Source: an uncultured Lachnospiraceae bacterium
GTDB taxonomy: Bacteria; Bacillota; Clostridia; Lachnospirales; Lachnospiraceae
Reading direction: 5' to 3'
Assembly: GCA_946614165.1 (NCBI GenBank)
Contig: CAMOGQ010000002.1
Location: 1-64,000 of the forward strand
Length of the DNA: 64,000 nucleotides
Below the pieces are notes generated by a model, which was not told the origin of the DNA, searched no databases, and saw only the letters and a program-made list of their open reading frames with translations. A program made the translations under genes and the position numbers. This document shows, piece by piece, positions 49,611 through 58,779 of this stretch (positions are counted from its first letter, which is position 1; every line of letters begins with the position of its first letter).

Positions 49611-50453
49611 ATGAAAAAGAAAGTATTTGCGGCCTGCCTTATGGCAGCTGCCATGACAGCAGTGACTGCCTGCGGGGCAGCAAAGCCCGCAGCACAGAAT
49701 GATTCCGGAAACGGGCAGATGACAGAAGAAGAGCAGGATGCCATGGGGCAGGAGCTTGCACAGGAGACAGACCAGATGGCGGAAGACATGCTGTCCGACG
49801 CCCAGACCATGGAAGACGATTTCCTGGATCAGGTCACCGGAGAGATGGATCTGGAGGGCAACTGGCAGGATGAGACCAGCGGGCGCGCCCAGATGGAGAT
49901 CAGCATGAATGAGGACGGGTCCTGCACGGCAATGATCTACTGGGGCGGGAGCGCCTTTGAGACAGCTGTCTGGGAGATCACAGGCACCTACGATCCTGCC
50001 ATGGGAAGCCTGAACTATGACAGCGCAAGGCACTATCTCCATATGGCGAAGGAAGACGGAACGGATGAGGAATTGGATGAGACCACAACGGACGGGTCCC
50101 TGAGCAAGTCCGGAGACAGGCTGCTCTGGAAGGATTCCGCCAACGATTATGAGGACCATTTCTTTGTAAAGGATGGAGAGGGCAACGGCTTCGACGGCTA
50201 CTATGTCAATGAAGAAGACGATACCCTGACTATTATGGAGGAAGAAGGAGGCTTTTTCGTGGAGATCCTGATCGGCGGAGCCTACTATGAAGGCACCCTG
50301 ACGGATTTTGGCGAAGGATTAAACGGTGATCTGCAGGGAGAAAACGATGAGACTGTCCCGGTGGTCATTCTTCCGGAGGGAGAAGGCATGCAGGTGAGAG
50401 TGGACGGAGGAGAGCCTATGTATTACGAGAACGCCATGAGCGCCATGGAATAA
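49611..50453 (+). CDS. Acidic lipoprotein of unknown function
   Basis: The 280-residue product has a lipobox (AAMTAVTACG), a Gln/Asp/Glu-rich helical stretch of about 60 residues, then beta-rich repeats (LEGNWQDETSGRAQMEISMNEDGSC, AVWEITGTYDPAMGSLNY, FFVKDGEGNGFDGYYV) that read like a lipocalin- or META-like barrel. It is very acidic. I do not recognise a family. AGGAG precedes ATG 49611. It is followed by its own terminator and has 267 bases of leader and promoter region in common with bioY. Confidence 0.65.
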   Translation: MKKKVFAACLMAAAMTAVTACGAAKPAAQNDSGNGQMTEEEQDAMGQELAQETDQMAEDMLSDAQTMEDDFLDQVTGEMDLEGNWQDETSGRAQMEISMNEDGSCTAMIYWGGSAFETAVWEITGTYDPAMGSLNYDSARHYLHMAKEDGTDEELDETTTDGSLSKSGDRLLWKDSANDYEDHFFVKDGEGNGFDGYYVNEEDDTLTIMEEEGGFFVEILIGGAYYEGTLTDFGEGLNGDLQGENDETVPVVILPEGEGMQVRVDGGEPMYYENAMSAME

Positions 50454-50492
50454 AGCGCTCAGACTGGACCGTTCCAAAAAGAAAGATCCAGG

Positions 50493-50530
50493 GCCGGAGC
50501 GGCAGCAGATGCTGCCGCTCCGGCTTTTTA
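50493..50530 (+). terminator. Intrinsic terminator of the lipoprotein gene
   Basis: Perfect 14-bp stem (50493-50506 with 50511-50524), 4-base loop, T5. Confidence 0.93.
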
Positions 50531-50587
50531 TGATACCTTCCTTTTGGATCGGTTCGATTGAGGATTAATAAATTTTTTACAATTTAA

Positions 50588-50614
50588 TTAGCACTCTTTA
50601 ATAAAGAGTGCTGA
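50588..50614. promoter_or_regulatory. CIRCE operator (HrcA site)
   Basis: TTAGCACTC (50588-50596), 9 bases, GAGTGCTGA (50606-50614); one mismatch from the perfect CIRCE inverted repeat. It abuts the -35 of the lon promoter. HrcA would repress lon until heat shock. Confidence 0.93.
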
Positions 50615-50639
50615 CAAAGTGAAAAACAGGTGATATAAT
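50611..50639 (+). promoter_or_regulatory. lon promoter
   Basis: CTGACA (50611-50616) overlapping the CIRCE end, 17-base spacer and extended TGA-TATAAT (50634-50639). A GC hairpin (50680-50686 with 50691-50697) lies in the leader before the AAAAGGAG site. Confidence 0.85.
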
Positions 50640-50723
50640 CCTCCTCAGAAACGCCGCCTTTTCATTTGTTAAGGCATTTCCGGGCCCCGCGGCCCGGACC
50701 CAGTAAAAAAAAGGAGCAAAACT

Positions 50724-53009
50724 ATGGCAGCATTACCCATTTACAATATACTGGCGGTTCCGGATTCCAACGTCTATATCCAGACTGCCTATTATCAGAA
50801 CATGACGGGCAAGAGCCCTGTCAGAGAAGAAAAGGTCTATCTGATCTATATGAAGGAGGAGCAGGCCAGGGAGGACCTGACCAACGACAGCTTCCGGAAG
50901 ATCGGCCTGGCCGGTTCCATCACCGACGTGAACGACGACGGCTATATCGTGATCCGGATCAGGAACAGGATCAATATCAATTCGGTGGTGGTCTACAAGG
51001 ACCACAGCATCGATCTGTCCATTTCCAGAAGGGCCGACATCGACGATCTGGACAGGACCACCTACGCGGAAAGGCTCAGGGAGGCGAAAAGCGCTCTGGC
51101 CCAGTTCACGGAGGGCTACCAGTGGGGCCAGACCATGCGGGGCATGATCGCCCAGTGGACCACCATCGGCGAAGTGGCGGCGGCCCTGTCTCCCTGGATG
51201 ATGAACTCTCCCCAGGAGAAATATGACGTCATTGCCGAGGATTCCCTGGCAAAGCGGACCGACATGATGGAGCGCATGATCTATGAGAACCTGGAGATGA
51301 ACAGGATCCAGAGCGAGGCTTCCTCCGCCCAGGAGGAGGACTATCAGAAGATCTACCGGGAATCCGCCATCAAAAAGCAGATCGAATATCTGCAGAAGCA
51401 GTTGGACGACATGCATCCCGAGAACGTGACGGATCTCCGGAAGCTGGAGATCAGAATCGAGGAGTCGGGCATGAACGAAACGGCACGGAAGGAAGCCGAC
51501 AAGGTCATGAACCGGCTCAAGCAGGAGGGGCAGAACAGCGCCGAGTACGGCATGCTCTATGACTACCTGGATTTCCTGACCGGCCTGTCCTGGAAGAAGG
51601 AAAAGGCCAGAGACATCGATCTGGACGAGGCGGAAGCTGTTCTGGAGGAGGATCATTTCGGCCTGGAAAAGGTCAAGAAGAGGATCATCCAGCAGATCGC
51701 GGTCATGAACCTCAAGGGCCAGCAGGCAGGTTCCATCCTTCTGTTCGTGGGCGCTCCCGGCACCGGCAAGACCAGTATCGGCCAGAGCATCGCCAGGGCC
51801 CTGCAGCGCAAGTACGTCAGAGTCTCTCTGGGCGGCGTCCGGGACGAGGCGGATATCCGGGGCCACAGAAGGACTTATATCGGGGCTATGCCTGGCAGGA
51901 TCATGGACGGAATTTCCAAGAGCGGCGTTTCCAACCCGGTCATGGTCCTGGACGAGGTGGACAAGCTGGGCGCTTCCTACAACGGAGACCCGGCCAGTGC
52001 CCTGCTGGAGGTGCTTGATCCCGAGCAGAACGGGACCTTCACCGACCACTACATGAACGTGCCCTATGATCTGTCCGGGGTCATGTTCATCTGCACGGCC
52101 AATTCGGTGGATACCATCCCCGAGCCCCTGCTCAACCGTATGGAAGTCATTCAGTTCCAGGGCTACACCCCTGCGGAAAAGCTGCAGATCGCCAGAAGGC
52201 ATCTGCTTCCCAAGGCCATGAAGGCCGTGGGTATCAAGGAAGAGAACCTGTCCGTCAGCGACCAGGTCCTGGAGACCATCATTTCCGAATATACCAGGGA
52301 AGGCGGCGTCAGGGGACTGAAAAAGCGCATGGATACCCTGTGCAGGTCCGCCGCCGTGGAACTGGTCAGGGGCCATGAAGGCCCGGTGGAGGTCACGGAG
52401 GACAGGCTCAGGGATTTCCTGGATATCCGTCCCATGCGCCACGGAAGAGTGAAGGAGACCGCAAAGCCCGGCATCGTGACAGGCCTTGCCTGGACGGCCG
52501 TTGGCGGCGAGATCCTCTATATCGAGACCCTGCTGACAAAGGGCAGCGGGCGCCTGACCATCACCGGCCAGCTGGGGGACGTGATGAAGGAGTCGGCCCG
52601 GATCGCCGTCAGCCTGGTCAAGTCCATGTTCCCCGACAGGGCGGAAGTCTTTGAAACGAACGACCTTCATATCCATGTGCCGGACGGCTCCACCCCCAAG
52701 GACGGGCCTTCGGCGGGCATTACCCTGACCACGGCGCTTTCCTCCCTGATCACGGGGATCCCGGTCAGGCCCGATACGGCCATGACCGGAGAGATCTCTC
52801 TCCAGGGCGGCGTCAACCCCATCGGAGGCCTGCCCGAAAAGCTGATGGCGGCCCAGAGAGCCGGCGTCAGGAAGGTCTTCATTCCGGAAGAGAACGAGGA
52901 CGACCTGAGGGACGTGGCCCAGGAGGTCAAAGACCAGTTGGAGATCATCCCTGTCAGCGAGGCGTCCCAGGTCCTCAGGGAGCTGGGCATCCTTCCCGGG
53001 GAAGGATGA
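50724..53009 (+). CDS. lon: Lon protease
   Basis: The 761-residue ATP-dependent protease has an N-terminal substrate domain (PIYNILAVPDSNVYIQTAYY), a coiled-coil region, Walker A GAPGTGKTS, Walker B VMVLDEVDK, and a LonA-type protease domain with catalytic Ser in PKDGPSAGIT and Lys in GGLPEK. It degrades misfolded and regulatory proteins. It uses GGLPEK rather than the common GGLKEK; the catalytic Lys (second in the motif) is kept. Expression is under CIRCE/HrcA. Monocistronic with a strong terminator. Confidence 0.95.
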   Translation: MAALPIYNILAVPDSNVYIQTAYYQNMTGKSPVREEKVYLIYMKEEQAREDLTNDSFRKIGLAGSITDVNDDGYIVIRIRNRININSVVVYKDHSIDLSISRRADIDDLDRTTYAERLREAKSALAQFTEGYQWGQTMRGMIAQWTTIGEVAAALSPWMMNSPQEKYDVIAEDSLAKRTDMMERMIYENLEMNRIQSEASSAQEEDYQKIYRESAIKKQIEYLQKQLDDMHPENVTDLRKLEIRIEESGMNETARKEADKVMNRLKQEGQNSAEYGMLYDYLDFLTGLSWKKEKARDIDLDEAEAVLEEDHFGLEKVKKRIIQQIAVMNLKGQQAGSILLFVGAPGTGKTSIGQSIARALQRKYVRVSLGGVRDEADIRGHRRTYIGAMPGRIMDGISKSGVSNPVMVLDEVDKLGASYNGDPASALLEVLDPEQNGTFTDHYMNVPYDLSGVMFICTANSVDTIPEPLLNRMEVIQFQGYTPAEKLQIARRHLLPKAMKAVGIKEENLSVSDQVLETIISEYTREGGVRGLKKRMDTLCRSAAVELVRGHEGPVEVTEDRLRDFLDIRPMRHGRVKETAKPGIVTGLAWTAVGGEILYIETLLTKGSGRLTITGQLGDVMKESARIAVSLVKSMFPDRAEVFETNDLHIHVPDGSTPKDGPSAGITLTTALSSLITGIPVRPDTAMTGEISLQGGVNPIGGLPEKLMAAQRAGVRKVFIPEENEDDLRDVAQEVKDQLEIIPVSEASQVLRELGILPGEG

Positions 53010-53050
53010 TCCTTTCGCCGTACATATATTCTGCAGGAAAATATACATAA

Positions 53051-53093
53051 GACCGGGGCCTTTCATGAGATTCATGAAGGGCCCCGGTTTTTT
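53051..53093 (+). terminator. Intrinsic terminator of lon
   Basis: ACCGGGGCC pairs with GGCCCCGGT, with an inner TTCATGA/TTCATGAA palindrome, followed by T6. Confidence 0.9.
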
Positions 53094-53134
53094 GAGGAGG
53101 GGATCTCTTTCGGGGTACACTTTGCGGCCTGCGG

Positions 53135-53143
53135 TGATAAAAT
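53135..53143 (+). promoter_or_regulatory. Putative extended -10
   Basis: TGA-TAAAAT (hexamer 53138-53143), 42 bases before the next start. No convincing -35. Confidence 0.45.
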
Positions 53144-53184
53144 GGTATGAAATAAGGTTTACAGCCATTTACGGAGAGGAAGCT

Positions 53185-56088
53185 ATGAAGAAAAAGATGG
53201 GAATTATTCTGGCCCTTCTGCTTCTTATGCAGTCTCTGCCTGTCAGCGCGGCAGATCTGCCGGAACAGACAGAGCCGGCGGCGCAGGAAGCGGCAGTCCC
53301 GGAGGAAAAGGAAGAAAGGGAAACGGAAGCAGAGGCTTTCGGAGATGCAGAGGGGAAGATAGAGGAAACAGACAAAACAGACGAAACTGCCGCGCAGGCA
53401 GAGGAGCCATCCTCTGACAATTTCCCGGCCGGGCCCCTGCCCGAAGAAGAGAAGGAAGAAGGGACAGGGGATGAGGAGGCCGGAGAGGAAAAGGCCCCGG
53501 CTCTTGCGGCGCCCTCTCCTAAAACGGAGATGAAACTGGTCTCCGGGGCCGAGGTGGACGTCGATACGCCCGTCTGCGGCTATCTGCCGCAGGATCCCGA
53601 AGGTTATTCCTACACGGACGGCGTTGAAGTGGCGGAAGTCCACTGGGCACTTTCCTGCAGTGCCGATTCCTATACGCCCCAGACAGAGAAATTTGAGGGA
53701 GATCAGGTCTATACGCCCTGGATCAGGCTGGAAACGACAGAGGGCTATGTCTTTGACCGGGACATAACGATCACCTTTTTTAAGGGAGGAGATTTCGGCC
53801 CTGTTGAAATAAAGCCTCTGTACGTAGACGATGCGGGCCTGGTCTTTGCGGGAGAGATCGTCTGCGAGCATGACTGGGATTATGATAACGAGATAAGGAC
53901 AGAGCCCACCTGTATTCAGGACGGCGAAGTCACCCGCGTATGTCTGGGAGATCCTTCTCATATCCAGCATTATACGCTGAAGGACCCGGACGCCCACCAA
54001 TGGGGGGAATGGGAAATGGTCAGGGAAGCCACCAAGGCCGGTGAAGGTGAACGCGTCAGGATCTGTGGGCTCTGCGGAGAAAAAGAGACCGAAGCCATTC
54101 CCAGAGTGACCCTTCCCTATTCCCGGGTCTACGAACCGGAGACCTCCTGGCCTATGGCCGCCACCATAGCGTGGAAGGCTGACCAGAGCGCCCTGGAAAT
54201 AGCGGGAGAGGAGAAACGCCCCGCCACGGCTTTTGTATGGCTGGACAGGGAACTGAAGGTATATGACAGGAACGGAAAACTTCTTTCCGACGATCTGGAC
54301 GCCTACGTGGACGCCACGGCTCCTTCCGTGATCCCCGCCTTTTATATAAGGGACAGGGAAACGGCGGATAACCTGAAGGAATGGATCTCCGGCTTCGGCC
54401 TCCTGGACTGCTTTGTGGTCTCGGAGCCCGGGAGCAGGGATCTGGTAAAGGACGTGGCAGATCTTGTGCATGTAAGGGGCATGCTGGATTATACCGGCGT
54501 AAAGAACCCTGACAGAGAGACCCTTCTGGACATGGCCGCCTCCACCAACGGAGCCCACGGCAAGGTGCTCCTTCTTTCTCAGGAGGCGGCCACCCGTGAA
54601 AACGTGCGTCTGCTCCAGTCCCTGGCCTCCACGGTCTGGGTACAGGCGGACACGGACTTAAAGTCCCTGGTCACCCTGTATACCAGGGGCGTCAACGGGG
54701 TCCTGGTGGATGATTTCGGTCCCGCCGTCAGCGCGGAAGAACTCTTTCAGGATGAGCTTCCCTCCCTCCTGCGCATTCCCTTTGTGATCGGACACAGGGG
54801 AGATCCTTCCCGGTACGTGGAGAATACCCTGGATTCCGCCATGGGCGCCTTCAGAGAGGGAGCCGATTCGGTGGAGAACGACATTCACCTGAGTTCAGAC
54901 GGCGTACTCTTCATTTATCATGACGATATCCCGGGCCGTCTCATGGACCTTGAGGATGAAGACGAAGACGGGCAGAGTGTCATGATCGAGGCATACAGCT
55001 TCGAGGAGCTTCTGAAGCATCCTCTGGTATGGGAGAAGATCATAGAAAACAATGAAGTGGCCGGCGAGTTTGTCCGTTACGGGACCCTTTACGGCCAGGA
55101 GGAGGAAAAAGTCTATACCCTGCCGACCCTGGAGGAATACATAAAAGCCTTCAAGGGCACAGGCCTGATCCACGATACGGAGATCAAGAGCTATGATCCC
55201 GCCATCATTCCCGTATATAAGGAAATGGTGGACTCCTGTGACGCCTGGGACCAGTTCTTTACCATTACATTCAATAAGGAGATCCTGGACGCCATTTACA
55301 GGGATTATCCCGAGATCTCCATAGGAGCCCTGGGCATGGGGACTTTTACAGAGGTCCAGTATCCCGAATACGGGCCCATCCTGGAAGAAGAAGGCCTCTC
55401 AGCGGCGCTGAAGGTCCTTCTCGGGGAGACGGACCGGTGGAACGCCACCTTCAATCCTGCTCAGGACTGGTGCCCGGACGAGCTTATGAGCGCCATCCGC
55501 CACAGGGGACAGACCATCTGGCCCTGGACCTATTTCCTGGCCGGGGACTTCGCCAGGGATTATCTGAAGGCCGTGACCGGCCTGACCACAGACTTTGCCT
55601 GGCACGGCTCCGATCTGCTTGTGGAGATCTCCGGCGGAGATCAGACAGTCTTATCGGAAAAACAGGTGAAAAAGCCGGTGGGCATTACCCGGAAGGGAGA
55701 AGAGAAGACTCTGGAAGAGGCTGACCTCGTCCGTCTGCAGGATCTGGGAGAGGGGGCCGGCCTTATGATCTGGCGCTTCAGGACTTCCATTGACATCGAA
55801 GGAGAGAACCTTGGGGAATATTATCTATACTCCGAACCTTTTGTTCTGAAGATCACAAAGCCCCAGGGAGGCGCTTCCGGGAAGGACAGCGGGAAGAAAG
55901 ACAGCAGCGCCGGAGAAAAGGCAGGGAAAGAGGGCAAAAAGACGGATAAGACCCGGTCTGTTCCTGCGACAGGCGACAGGTCCGGGGCCCTGGCATGGGC
56001 GATCCTGGCTTTTGCGGCCCTTCTTGGCATGTGCCTTGCGAAAGCATTCAGGGGCCTCAAGTCTGAAGGGCGGCAGGTTGCTTTTTGA
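53185..56088 (+). CDS. Cell-surface glycerophosphodiester phosphodiesterase
   Basis: The 967-residue product has a signal peptide (LALLLLMQSLPVSA), a long acidic Glu/Ala linker, beta domains, a first TIM-barrel-like part without catalytic residues (about 335-530), then an active-looking GDPD barrel: VIGHRGDPSRYVENTLDS, GADSVENDIHLSSDG and YHDD, the three catalytic motifs. The end is Lys/Ser-rich, then SVPATGD, a hydrophobic helix (about 20 residues) and a basic tail, a sortase-like layout with VPATG in place of LPXTG. It would cut glycerophosphodiesters at the wall. Start at ATG 53185 with GAGAGGAAG. The first barrel may be a degenerate copy. Confidence 0.85.
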   Translation: MKKKMGIILALLLLMQSLPVSAADLPEQTEPAAQEAAVPEEKEERETEAEAFGDAEGKIEETDKTDETAAQAEEPSSDNFPAGPLPEEEKEEGTGDEEAGEEKAPALAAPSPKTEMKLVSGAEVDVDTPVCGYLPQDPEGYSYTDGVEVAEVHWALSCSADSYTPQTEKFEGDQVYTPWIRLETTEGYVFDRDITITFFKGGDFGPVEIKPLYVDDAGLVFAGEIVCEHDWDYDNEIRTEPTCIQDGEVTRVCLGDPSHIQHYTLKDPDAHQWGEWEMVREATKAGEGERVRICGLCGEKETEAIPRVTLPYSRVYEPETSWPMAATIAWKADQSALEIAGEEKRPATAFVWLDRELKVYDRNGKLLSDDLDAYVDATAPSVIPAFYIRDRETADNLKEWISGFGLLDCFVVSEPGSRDLVKDVADLVHVRGMLDYTGVKNPDRETLLDMAASTNGAHGKVLLLSQEAATRENVRLLQSLASTVWVQADTDLKSLVTLYTRGVNGVLVDDFGPAVSAEELFQDELPSLLRIPFVIGHRGDPSRYVENTLDSAMGAFREGADSVENDIHLSSDGVLFIYHDDIPGRLMDLEDEDEDGQSVMIEAYSFEELLKHPLVWEKIIENNEVAGEFVRYGTLYGQEEEKVYTLPTLEEYIKAFKGTGLIHDTEIKSYDPAIIPVYKEMVDSCDAWDQFFTITFNKEILDAIYRDYPEISIGALGMGTFTEVQYPEYGPILEEEGLSAALKVLLGETDRWNATFNPAQDWCPDELMSAIRHRGQTIWPWTYFLAGDFARDYLKAVTGLTTDFAWHGSDLLVEISGGDQTVLSEKQVKKPVGITRKGEEKTLEEADLVRLQDLGEGAGLMIWRFRTSIDIEGENLGEYYLYSEPFVLKITKPQGGASGKDSGKKDSSAGEKAGKEGKKTDKTRSVPATGDRSGALAWAILAFAALLGMCLAKAFRGLKSEGRQVAF

Positions 56089-56154
56089 GTCTTTGTATCA
56101 TATATTAGGATAGAAGATTCCAAGAAACGCACACCCATGTGAAAAGGAAAGAAA

Positions 56155-56841
56155 ATGGCCAACGATACCAAGATCAAGATCGGCGGACGCACGATCACTT
56201 TAAGCGGCAGTGAAAGCGCCGAATATATGCAGAAGGTGGCGGAATACCTGAACGGCAAGAGGAACAGCTTCAACGAGGATTCCTCATTCTGGACCCTGCC
56301 CGAGGATATGAAGAATATCATGATCCAGCTGAACCTGGCGGATGACTATTTCAAGGCCAGGGAACGGGGAGAGAAGCTGGACAAAACCATCGAAGCCATG
56401 AAGGAGGCCCATGTCAAAGAGCTGGAAGAGGTCAGGGAAGAGAGCCGGCAGGAGCTGGAGAGGGCCCTGCATCAGTCCCAGGATGACAACATCCTGGAGA
56501 TCGAATCCCTGAAAAAGCAGCTGAGCGAGACAAAGACCCAGCTGACAGGGACCCAGACCATTATGAAGCAGCTCCAGGCATCTCTTCAGAAGGAGAAGAC
56601 CAGGACTTCGGAAGCGGAAGAGACCCTGGAGAAGGAAAGGGCAGCCATAAAGGACAAGGAGCAGAGACTTTCCCGGGATGTGAAGAATGCCCAGGACAGC
56701 GCCGACAGGGCAAGGGCGGAGCTGGCCCAGAGAAAAACCTTATGCGAAATGACCGCAAAGGAGATCGATGCCCTGACCCAGTCCAAGGCAAAAATGGACG
56801 CGGTCATTGCAAGGCTCCAGGAAGTCAGGAGGAATTTCTGA
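56155..56841 (+). CDS. ZapA-domain coiled-coil protein, first of a tandem pair
   Basis: The 228-residue product opens with a ZapA domain (about residues 5-60: IKIGGRTITLSGSESAEYMQKVAEYLNGK) and continues as a long charged coiled coil to the end. ZapA proteins are about 100 residues and help FtsZ filaments bundle at the division site. Here the coil is twice as long as in normal ZapA. The next gene has the same head and a longer coil. AAAAGGAAAG precedes the start. Likely cytosolic and linked to division or cell shape. Confidence 0.8.
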   Translation: MANDTKIKIGGRTITLSGSESAEYMQKVAEYLNGKRNSFNEDSSFWTLPEDMKNIMIQLNLADDYFKARERGEKLDKTIEAMKEAHVKELEEVREESRQELERALHQSQDDNILEIESLKKQLSETKTQLTGTQTIMKQLQASLQKEKTRTSEAEETLEKERAAIKDKEQRLSRDVKNAQDSADRARAELAQRKTLCEMTAKEIDALTQSKAKMDAVIARLQEVRRNF

Positions 56842-56908
56842 CGCCCGGACCACAGACTAAGGAAGGAAAAAGGAGGTCTGTATCTGCGGACCTCAGGTTA
56901 AAAGATCA

Positions 56909-58147
56909 ATGAGCGAACTGAAAGACATCAAGATCACCATAGGGGGCAGGACCCTGGTCCTGTCCGGCGAGAGCGAAGAATACATGCAGAAGGTGGCTGC
57001 CTATCTGAACGGAAAGCGCAAAAGCTTTCATGACGATTCCAACTACTGGAAGCTGACGGAAGATATGAAGAATATCATGCTGCAGCTGAACCTGGCAGAT
57101 GATTATTTCAAGGAGCAGGACAAAGTCGCGGAACTGGAAAGACGCATGGACGGCATCCGACAGCAGGCCAGAGAGGAAGTGGGGGAAGAACTCACTTCTC
57201 TGAAGCAGGAACTGCAGGATACCAGACAGACGGCCGCTGCAGAGCTGAAGGAGACCAGAGACCGGGCAGACGCAGCCTACAGGGACCTGGAGGAATCCTC
57301 CGCCAGAGAGCTGAACCAGACAAAGGCCTCCCATGCCGTGCAGCTGAGGGAGATCCGGGAAGCTGCCGCGGCAGAGCTCTCCTCTGTCAGGGAGAAGGCG
57401 GCCGCAGACCTGGATGAGACCAGAAGGAACGCCGCCCAGGCCATGGAACAGGCCAGGGAGGCGGACAAGAAAGAGATCACTTCCCTGAAGGGACGCTTGG
57501 CCTCCATCGACATGGAGCATGCCAGGCAGGTCCGCGAGATCCGTCAGGAGGCAGACAGGAAGCTTTCTGCCCTCAGGGCGGAGACCTCAAAGGCCTATGC
57601 CGATATGGAGACTTCTCTGAAGGAGACCATAGAGAGCGAGAGACAGGACCGCCAGAAGCTGGTGGATGCCGAGAAGGCCCGTCTGCGGGAGCAGTTTGCC
57701 AGAGCCCGGGAGGAGGACCGTCAGAAGATGGAAGCCGCCCGGAAGAAGATGGACGAAGAAATGGAGGCGGCCCAGGAGCTGATCGGTGAGCAGCAGGATG
57801 AACTGGACCGGCTGAAAAAAGAGCTGGAACAGGGCAGGGAGCAGGCCAGACAGACGGCCGCGGAACTGAGCGCAAGGATCGCCGCCCTGCAGAAGGAGAA
57901 GGAAGGTCTGACGGGTGAGATCGCCGGCCTGAATGAGGAGCTTGGATCTCTTCAGGAAGAAAAGACAGGGCTGGAGATCAGCATGGAAGAAATGCGCGCC
58001 GAGACCGAGACCTTAAAGGACGACATCGCCGCCAGGAAACAGGTGGCAAAGGTGACCGCCGCCCAGATCGAAGCCCTGACCAGGTCCAGGGAAGCCATGG
58101 ACGAAGTGATCGGCAGACTGGAAGAGATCAAAGAAAAACTTGCATGA
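56909..58147 (+). CDS. ZapA-domain protein with very long coiled coil, second of the pair
   Basis: The 412-residue product has the same ZapA head (ITIGGRTLVLSGESEEYMQKVAAYLNGKRKSF) and about 340 residues of coiled coil rich in Glu, Arg, Ala and Gln. The head is about 70 percent identical by eye to the gene at 56155, so the two arose by duplication. Four times the length of classical ZapA. The start has an odd site: AGGAGG (56871-56876) lies 33 bases upstream inside a small stem with GACCTC (56889-56894), and only a weak CAGG is near the ATG. ATGA overlap with trpF. Confidence 0.82.
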   Translation: MSELKDIKITIGGRTLVLSGESEEYMQKVAAYLNGKRKSFHDDSNYWKLTEDMKNIMLQLNLADDYFKEQDKVAELERRMDGIRQQAREEVGEELTSLKQELQDTRQTAAAELKETRDRADAAYRDLEESSARELNQTKASHAVQLREIREAAAAELSSVREKAAADLDETRRNAAQAMEQAREADKKEITSLKGRLASIDMEHARQVREIRQEADRKLSALRAETSKAYADMETSLKETIESERQDRQKLVDAEKARLREQFARAREEDRQKMEAARKKMDEEMEAAQELIGEQQDELDRLKKELEQGREQARQTAAELSARIAALQKEKEGLTGEIAGLNEELGSLQEEKTGLEISMEEMRAETETLKDDIAARKQVAKVTAAQIEALTRSREAMDEVIGRLEEIKEKLA

Positions 58148-58776
58148 ACACGAAGATCAAGATCTGCGGACTGACAGACCCCGCCGAAGCGGCTTATCTG
58201 AAGGAAATCCGGGCAGACTATGCGGGCATGGTCCTGTTCTTTCCTTCCAGCAGGCGCTGCATCGATACGGAAAGGGCCGGGGAGATCATAAGGGCCCTGG
58301 AAGGGGAAGTCCTGCCGGCAGCGGTCATGGTATCCCCCTCTCCGGACCAGGTCCGGGAGGCCTGCGGGGCGGGCTTTTCCATCCTGCAGATCCACGGCAG
58401 CCTGACGGAGGAAGCCCTTTCGGCCTCACGGGTCCCCGTATGGAAGGCCTTCAATGTAAAAGACATGGACCAGGCTGTAAAATACAGGGAGGATCCCCGC
58501 ATCACGGCCTTTGTGTTTGATGCGGTCCTTCCGGGAAGCGGAAAGAGCTTCGACTGGGACCTTCTGAAAAAGATGCAGGATCCCGGAAAGCCCTTCTTTC
58601 TGGCAGGCGGCCTTGACGCCGGGAATGCGGAGGAAGCCGTTCTGCGGGTCCGTCCCTTCGGGGTGGATGTATCCTCCGGCGTGGAATATAAAGACAGAAA
58701 AGGCAAGGATCCCGAAAAGATCCGGGCCTTTGCATCGGCCGTCAGGGCAGCTGACAGGCTTCTATGGGGAGAGTGA
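58144..58776 (+). CDS. trpF: Phosphoribosylanthranilate isomerase
   Basis: The 210-residue product has the TrpF start KIKICGLT with the catalytic Cys, the LQIHG strand, the catalytic Asp in VFDAVLPGSGKSFDW, FFLAGGLDAGNA and GVDVSSGVEY. It performs the Amadori rearrangement in tryptophan synthesis. Other trp genes are absent, and the gene is translationally coupled (ATGA) to a ZapA-type gene, an odd setting. It precedes a lipoprotein gene. Confidence 0.93.
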   Translation: MNTKIKICGLTDPAEAAYLKEIRADYAGMVLFFPSSRRCIDTERAGEIIRALEGEVLPAAVMVSPSPDQVREACGAGFSILQIHGSLTEEALSASRVPVWKAFNVKDMDQAVKYREDPRITAFVFDAVLPGSGKSFDWDLLKKMQDPGKPFFLAGGLDAGNAEEAVLRVRPFGVDVSSGVEYKDRKGKDPEKIRAFASAVRAADRLLWGE

Positions 58777-58779
58777 CCT

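Noticed and set aside
50733-53168. An 811-codon open frame on the minus strand opposite lon
   Set aside because: It is a GC-driven shadow: the plus strand carries a complete Lon with all catalytic motifs, and the minus product is low-complexity His/Gly/Asp-rich with no ribosome-binding site.
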